A stretch of DNA of 17,995 nt, taken from the NCBI GenBank assembly GCA_965554225.1, contig CBEVZC010000057.1:1-17995 (forward strand), given 5' to 3'. Position 1 is the stretch's first letter. Every line of letters starts with the position of its first letter. Both the position numbers and the translations under genes were made by a program. Origin of the DNA: BMS3ABIN04 sp965554225. Its GTDB lineage: Bacteria; Bacteroidota; Ignavibacteria; Ignavibacteriales; Melioribacteraceae. Below the pieces are notes generated by a model. It saw only the letters and a program-made list of their open reading frames with translations, had not been told where the DNA came from and did not search any database. This document shows, one piece after another, positions 15,296 to 17,995 of the stretch.

Positions 15296-16294
15296 TCACA
15301 AATAACTGTTTACCTTTTTCCAAATTTCTTCTTCTATGGGAATCCCATTTTTCAGGTATTCTTTTCTTCGCTTCAAAGTGGCTTCACCGGGATAACGAAT
15401 GTCTGATCCTTCCTCAGTGGATATCGAGTTAAATTGTTCAATTGTTTGGGTAATTAGAGTTTTATGAAATTCCGAATCGCCGAATTTTGACGGGTCAATT
15501 GCAATAAATATTTGAGATAATCCTGTATCAACACCTTTTTTGCCGATTAGTTTAGTTGTATTTCCGTTTGAGAGAATAGCGGCGAAGATGTCAAGAACAA
15601 AAGAAAGGGAAGAACCCTTCCAAAATCCTATAGGTAAATGTCTGCCTTTTTCTCTAATTGCCCGTGCATCTTTTGTTAAATTATTATTTTCGTCATAGCC
15701 GCCGAATTCCGGAAGCTCTTTGTTCTGCCTTGCATAAGAAGCTACTTTCCCATATGAAAATTGGCTCATTGCCATGTCCAGAACAATATTACCTTCTTTT
15801 CTGGGGATGGCAATGACTAAGGGGTTATTCCCGACTAAGTTTTTCTTAGAACCGTAAGGAGGCAAATTGGGAATTGTGTTTGTCCAGCAAATTAATATAA
15901 ATCCCTCGTTTGCAGCTTTCCAACCGTATGTCCCGGCTCGCTGCCAATGATTATTGTTCCTAAGCGTTACCAAGCCGATTCCGTTTTCTTTTGCAATCTT
16001 AGTAGCTTCTGCAGTACTGTTCCAGGCATTTAAAGGACCGATACCAAAATTCCCGTCAAATTGTTTGTATGAATTACTTCCTCCAATTTGAATCATTTCG
16101 TTTTCTGGTTTTATGAAACCTTTTCTAATATATTCAACCATCATTGGAAGACGATTAATGCCGTGGCTTTGAAATCCATCGAGTGACGATTCCGCCATGA
16201 TTTTTGCAAGAAATTTAGCTTTATCCGGTTTTATTCTTTCGTTGAGAAAAACTTTTTCAATTACGTTTTGCAATGTTTCAAATTTTATTCGCAC
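15296..16294 (-). CDS. yiaK: 2,3-diketo-L-gulonate reductase (YiaK), Ldh_2 family
   Basis: 332 aa, the same length as E. coli YiaK. Seen: the putative catalytic His in GFQSHGINRLP (H44), the NHWQRAGTYGW segment at about 120-130, an ICWTN...PPYGSKK stretch, GNNPLVIAIP, a DMAMSQFSYG stretch and LPIGFWKGSSLSFVLD; all match the YiaK subgroup, not the malate/lactate branch. Known: YiaK (EC 1.1.1.130) reduces 2,3-diketo-L-gulonate using NADH in L-ascorbate/xylulose-linked metabolism, as a cytosolic dimer. It starts at GTG with a weak GGAT upstream, 5 nt after the metallophosphoesterase stop, so the two are probably co-transcribed. The other genes of the E. coli yia operon are not here, so the physiological substrate in this organism is open. 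Confidence 0.88.
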   Translation of the reverse strand: MRIKFETLQNVIEKVFLNERIKPDKAKFLAKIMAESSLDGFQSHGINRLPMMVEYIRKGFIKPENEMIQIGGSNSYKQFDGNFGIGPLNAWNSTAEATKIAKENGIGLVTLRNNNHWQRAGTYGWKAANEGFILICWTNTIPNLPPYGSKKNLVGNNPLVIAIPRKEGNIVLDMAMSQFSYGKVASYARQNKELPEFGGYDENNNLTKDARAIREKGRHLPIGFWKGSSLSFVLDIFAAILSNGNTTKLIGKKGVDTGLSQIFIAIDPSKFGDSEFHKTLITQTIEQFNSISTEEGSDIRYPGEATLKRRKEYLKNGIPIEEEIWKKVNSYL

Positions 16295-16299
16295 TATTT

Positions 16300-17607
16300 T
16301 TATCCATTAAATTCGAGTTTAATCTTAATTATTTCAGGTCTGCTTCCCGTTCTCATTGGCGGGCCCCAGCCGCCGGCACCGCAGGAAACGTAAAAGTGTG
16401 TATTCCCTTTTTTCTTGTAACCCCAGCTCAATTCGTAAACATGCTTGGTAATATGGTTGAAAGGCCAAAGCTGACCGTTGTGTGTATGTCCGGATAGTTG
16501 TAAATCGACTCCGTTTTCAACAGCTTGCTCAAGTTTAAACGGTTGATGGTCGAGTAATATTACCGGGAAAGATTTATTAACAATTTTCATAATTTCCGCT
16601 AACTCCTTTCGATGGTTCCGGGTATGCTTCGTTTTATCTGAATTCCCCGATTTGCAGTCCTCGCCATCCGGTGGATCAGGTTCGGAAGGTTCATCATTCT
16701 CCAGCATAACAGGAGAAGTTTCTTCAATGTCTCTCATAACTTCGGATAATTCATCTTGACTATTTCCACTATAGTGGTTCATCGAAAGGTCCTCTCTTCC
16801 GACTACATAAAAACTACCATCTATAAACTTTGCTTCATCACTTAAGAGTTTAATATTATGATCAATTAAATATTTTTTTGCTTTTTTTACACCGCCAATA
16901 TATTCATGATTTCCTGTAACTGCATAAGTACCATAAATTGAAGAAAATGTTTTTAGTATTTCTCCCAAATTGTTTTGAATAACCGGAGCGAGATCTTCGT
17001 CTATTATGTCACCGGGAATCAAAATTATATCGGGATTCAGCGAATTCACAATATCAACTACTTTCGATAAATATTTTTTACCGATTAAAGTACCAATGTG
17101 CAAATCCGAAAGAGTTACAATATTTAGTTCTCTTAATTTACTGGCATTTTTATTTATTTTTAATTCTAAATATTTAACTTTTGGGAAAAGTGTATTTATG
17201 TGCCCGGCAATAACAGTTATTAAAGAAATAGAAATAATTATTATTCCGGTTATTTTATTTGTTTGATCAATATTTTTTGTTAAGTAATCGGGGAAGATTC
17301 CAAAGAGATAATTAAGAAGTCTGAGAAAATCTAATAAAACTAATTGTAATAAAGTATAAACCATAAATCCGGTATAAAAAGAACCCATCCAAATTAGAAT
17401 AGTTGATATCTTGCCAATGGCATATCTTTCCCAAATTCTTCCTACTATAAAAGATGAAGCCAGGAAAATAATTAAAATGATAAAAATTGTACGGTAAGCA
17501 GAATTGTGTGGGAGAATAATTAAACTCCTGACAATTATATAATAATTTATTAAGAAATAAATCAAAATAATAATTGAGAAGAAAAAAATATATTTCAGCA
17601 GTTTCAT
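16300..17607 (-). CDS. Membrane-anchored metallophosphoesterase with internal duplication
   Basis: 435 aa, longer than the usual 370-400 of this type. Seen: four membrane helices at about 5-30, 41-57, 68-94 and 119-137, then a calcineurin-like metallophosphoesterase domain with D168-x-H170 (LSDLH), G199-D200 (IPGD), G232-N233-H234-E (TGNHE), H354 (LLDHQP) and G373-H374-T-H376 (SGHTHNGQLWPF). The metal-ligand set is complete. Anomaly: residues 286-307 resemble 335-356 at an offset of exactly 49 residues, and only the second copy keeps the metal-site His; an acidic Pro-rich linker (308-319) lies between. Known: YkuE/YaeI-type relatives hydrolyse phosphate esters, including lipid headgroups; the substrate here is unknown. 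No Shine-Dalgarno is seen. yiaK follows after 5 nt. Confidence 0.87.
   Translation of the reverse strand: MKLLKYIFFFSIIILIYFLINYYIIVRSLIILPHNSAYRTIFIILIIFLASSFIVGRIWERYAIGKISTILIWMGSFYTGFMVYTLLQLVLLDFLRLLNYLFGIFPDYLTKNIDQTNKITGIIIISISLITVIAGHINTLFPKVKYLELKINKNASKLRELNIVTLSDLHIGTLIGKKYLSKVVDIVNSLNPDIILIPGDIIDEDLAPVIQNNLGEILKTFSSIYGTYAVTGNHEYIGGVKKAKKYLIDHNIKLLSDEAKFIDGSFYVVGREDLSMNHYSGNSQDELSEVMRDIEETSPVMLENDEPSEPDPPDGEDCKSGNSDKTKHTRNHRKELAEIMKIVNKSFPVILLDHQPFKLEQAVENGVDLQLSGHTHNGQLWPFNHITKHVYELSWGYKKKGNTHFYVSCGAGGWGPPMRTGSRPEIIKIKLEFNG
16540..16758 (-). repeat. Internal tandem duplication in the metallophosphoesterase gene
   Basis: Copy 1 (16687-16758, residues 284-307) and copy 2 (16540-16611, residues 333-356) are offset by exactly 147 nt. 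Over 22 aligned residues, 8 are identical (E, L, E, M, P, V, L, P) and several more are conservative. Copy 2 carries the conserved LDHQP with the metal-ligand His; copy 1 has ENDEP at that place. The sequence around 16640-16740 also looks more GC-rich than its surroundings by eye. Confidence 0.55.
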
Positions 17608-17665
17608 TCGCAGTTATTAGAAAATATCAATAAGGGAACATTTATTAAGTAAATTAAAGTTATAA

Positions 17666-17694
17666 AAGATATCAGCTAAATTTGCTTAAGTCAA
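17666..17694 (-). promoter_or_regulatory. Possible promoter of the metallophosphoesterase-yiaK operon
   Basis: On the minus strand TTGACT (17689-17694) is followed after 17 nt by TATCTT (17666-17671). It lies 33 bp after the mobA stop and 58 bp before the start codon. The match is 5/6 and 4/6, and the region is AT-rich, so chance remains possible. Confidence 0.35.
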
Positions 17695-17726
17695 ATTCTT
17701 TCTGAAAATTAAAAACTCTGATAGAG

Positions 17727-17995
17727 CTAGCAAGTATTGAAATGGTGTATCAATTTATTGTAATCATTCGGAGAGTTCATATTAAAAAAAAGATCGTCGG
17801 AATAAAAATTTAAATTTTCAGGATTAATAATTTCGTGATTAATTGAATCTAAGAAATCATGCATACCGCAATTCTTTTTATGTTTTATTTTTCCTTCACT
17901 ACTTAATATTTCAAAATTTTTTAAGTGTTCATTTAATGCATTAAATATTTTTTTAGAATATACTCCGGCTAACGGTTGAAGGTAACCGGCAGCTT
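17727..17995 (-). CDS. mobA: Molybdenum cofactor guanylyltransferase MobA, C-terminal part (cut by window edge)
   Basis: An open reading frame enters at the window's right edge and runs 88 codons to a TAG at 17727-17729. The 5' part, with the GTP-binding N-terminus, lies outside. Seen: LQPLAGVYSKK near the start matches the QP-x-A/F-x-VY block of MobA, and DDLFFNMNSPNDY near the end matches the characteristic FxNxNTPEDL-type C-terminus. Known: MobA joins GMP to molybdopterin to form the bis-MGD or MGD cofactor in the cytosol, so this organism likely has a molybdoenzyme. A related molybdopterin cytidylyltransferase is the main alternative. The metallophosphoesterase start is 119 bp downstream, with a candidate promoter between, so it is probably a separate unit. 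Confidence 0.78.
   Translation of the reverse strand, partial: AAGYLQPLAGVYSKKIFNALNEHLKNFEILSSEGKIKHKKNCGMHDFLDSINHEIINPENLNFYSDDLFFNMNSPNDYNKLIHHFNTC

Noticed and set aside
15296..16294. Malate or sulfolactate dehydrogenase as identity of the Ldh_2 protein
   Set aside because: The NHW...AGTYGW, CWTN and LPIGFWKGS blocks and the 332-aa length agree much better with YiaK.
16273..16497. Plus-strand ORF of 74 aa opposite the metallophosphoesterase
   Set aside because: It is antisense to the well-conserved GHTH region and has no family likeness.

Overview
The window is AT-rich, compact DNA from a Bacteroidota/Ignavibacteriota-type bacterium (FCB group). The evidence is a full moxR-DUF58-batABCDE operon in the order usual for that group, a secreted octaheme cytochrome of the hydroxylamine-oxidoreductase (HAO) type, many Lys/Asn/Ile-rich proteins and few strong Shine-Dalgarno sequences. 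The taxonomic call is inferred from gene content; there is no rRNA or marker gene here.

Layout. (1) 181-1041: a beta-hydroxyacid dehydrogenase of the glyoxylate/succinic-semialdehyde reductase type, standing alone. (2) 1271-9567: eight same-strand genes with gaps or overlaps of 38 nt or less: moxR, a DUF58 protein, a small BatD-like membrane protein, batA, batB, batC, batD, batE. They end at a strong symmetric terminator (9615-9645). A MoxR AAA+ ATPase, three von Willebrand A (MIDAS) proteins, two TPR proteins and two membrane proteins with large periplasmic beta regions probably act together in the cell envelope. (3) 9675-11177: an 80-aa orphan on the minus strand, then a SlyD-like FKBP prolyl isomerase and a secreted DUF302 protein on the plus strand, closed by a second symmetric terminator (11224-11265). 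(4) 11286-12530, minus: the eight-haem HAO-like cytochrome. (5) 12698-15277: a thioredoxin-fold protein with one active-site Cys, a fused Fer4_19/CDGSH iron-sulfur protein, an exported metallo-beta-lactamase-fold hydrolase, and a small membrane/coiled-coil protein. (6) 15296-17607, minus: a probable two-gene operon of a membrane-anchored metallophosphoesterase and a YiaK-type 2,3-diketo-L-gulonate reductase. (7) 17727-17995, minus: the C-terminal part of MobA, cut by the window edge.

There is no tRNA, rRNA, CRISPR array, transposase or phage gene, and no gene-free stretch above 300 bases. I see no clearly undescribed multi-gene system. The best leads are an apparent internal tandem duplication in the metallophosphoesterase (only one copy keeps the metal-site His), the small BatD paralogue inside the Bat operon, the short HAO-like octaheme cytochrome without an adjacent redox partner, and the orphan 80-aa gene with a tiny ORF beside it.
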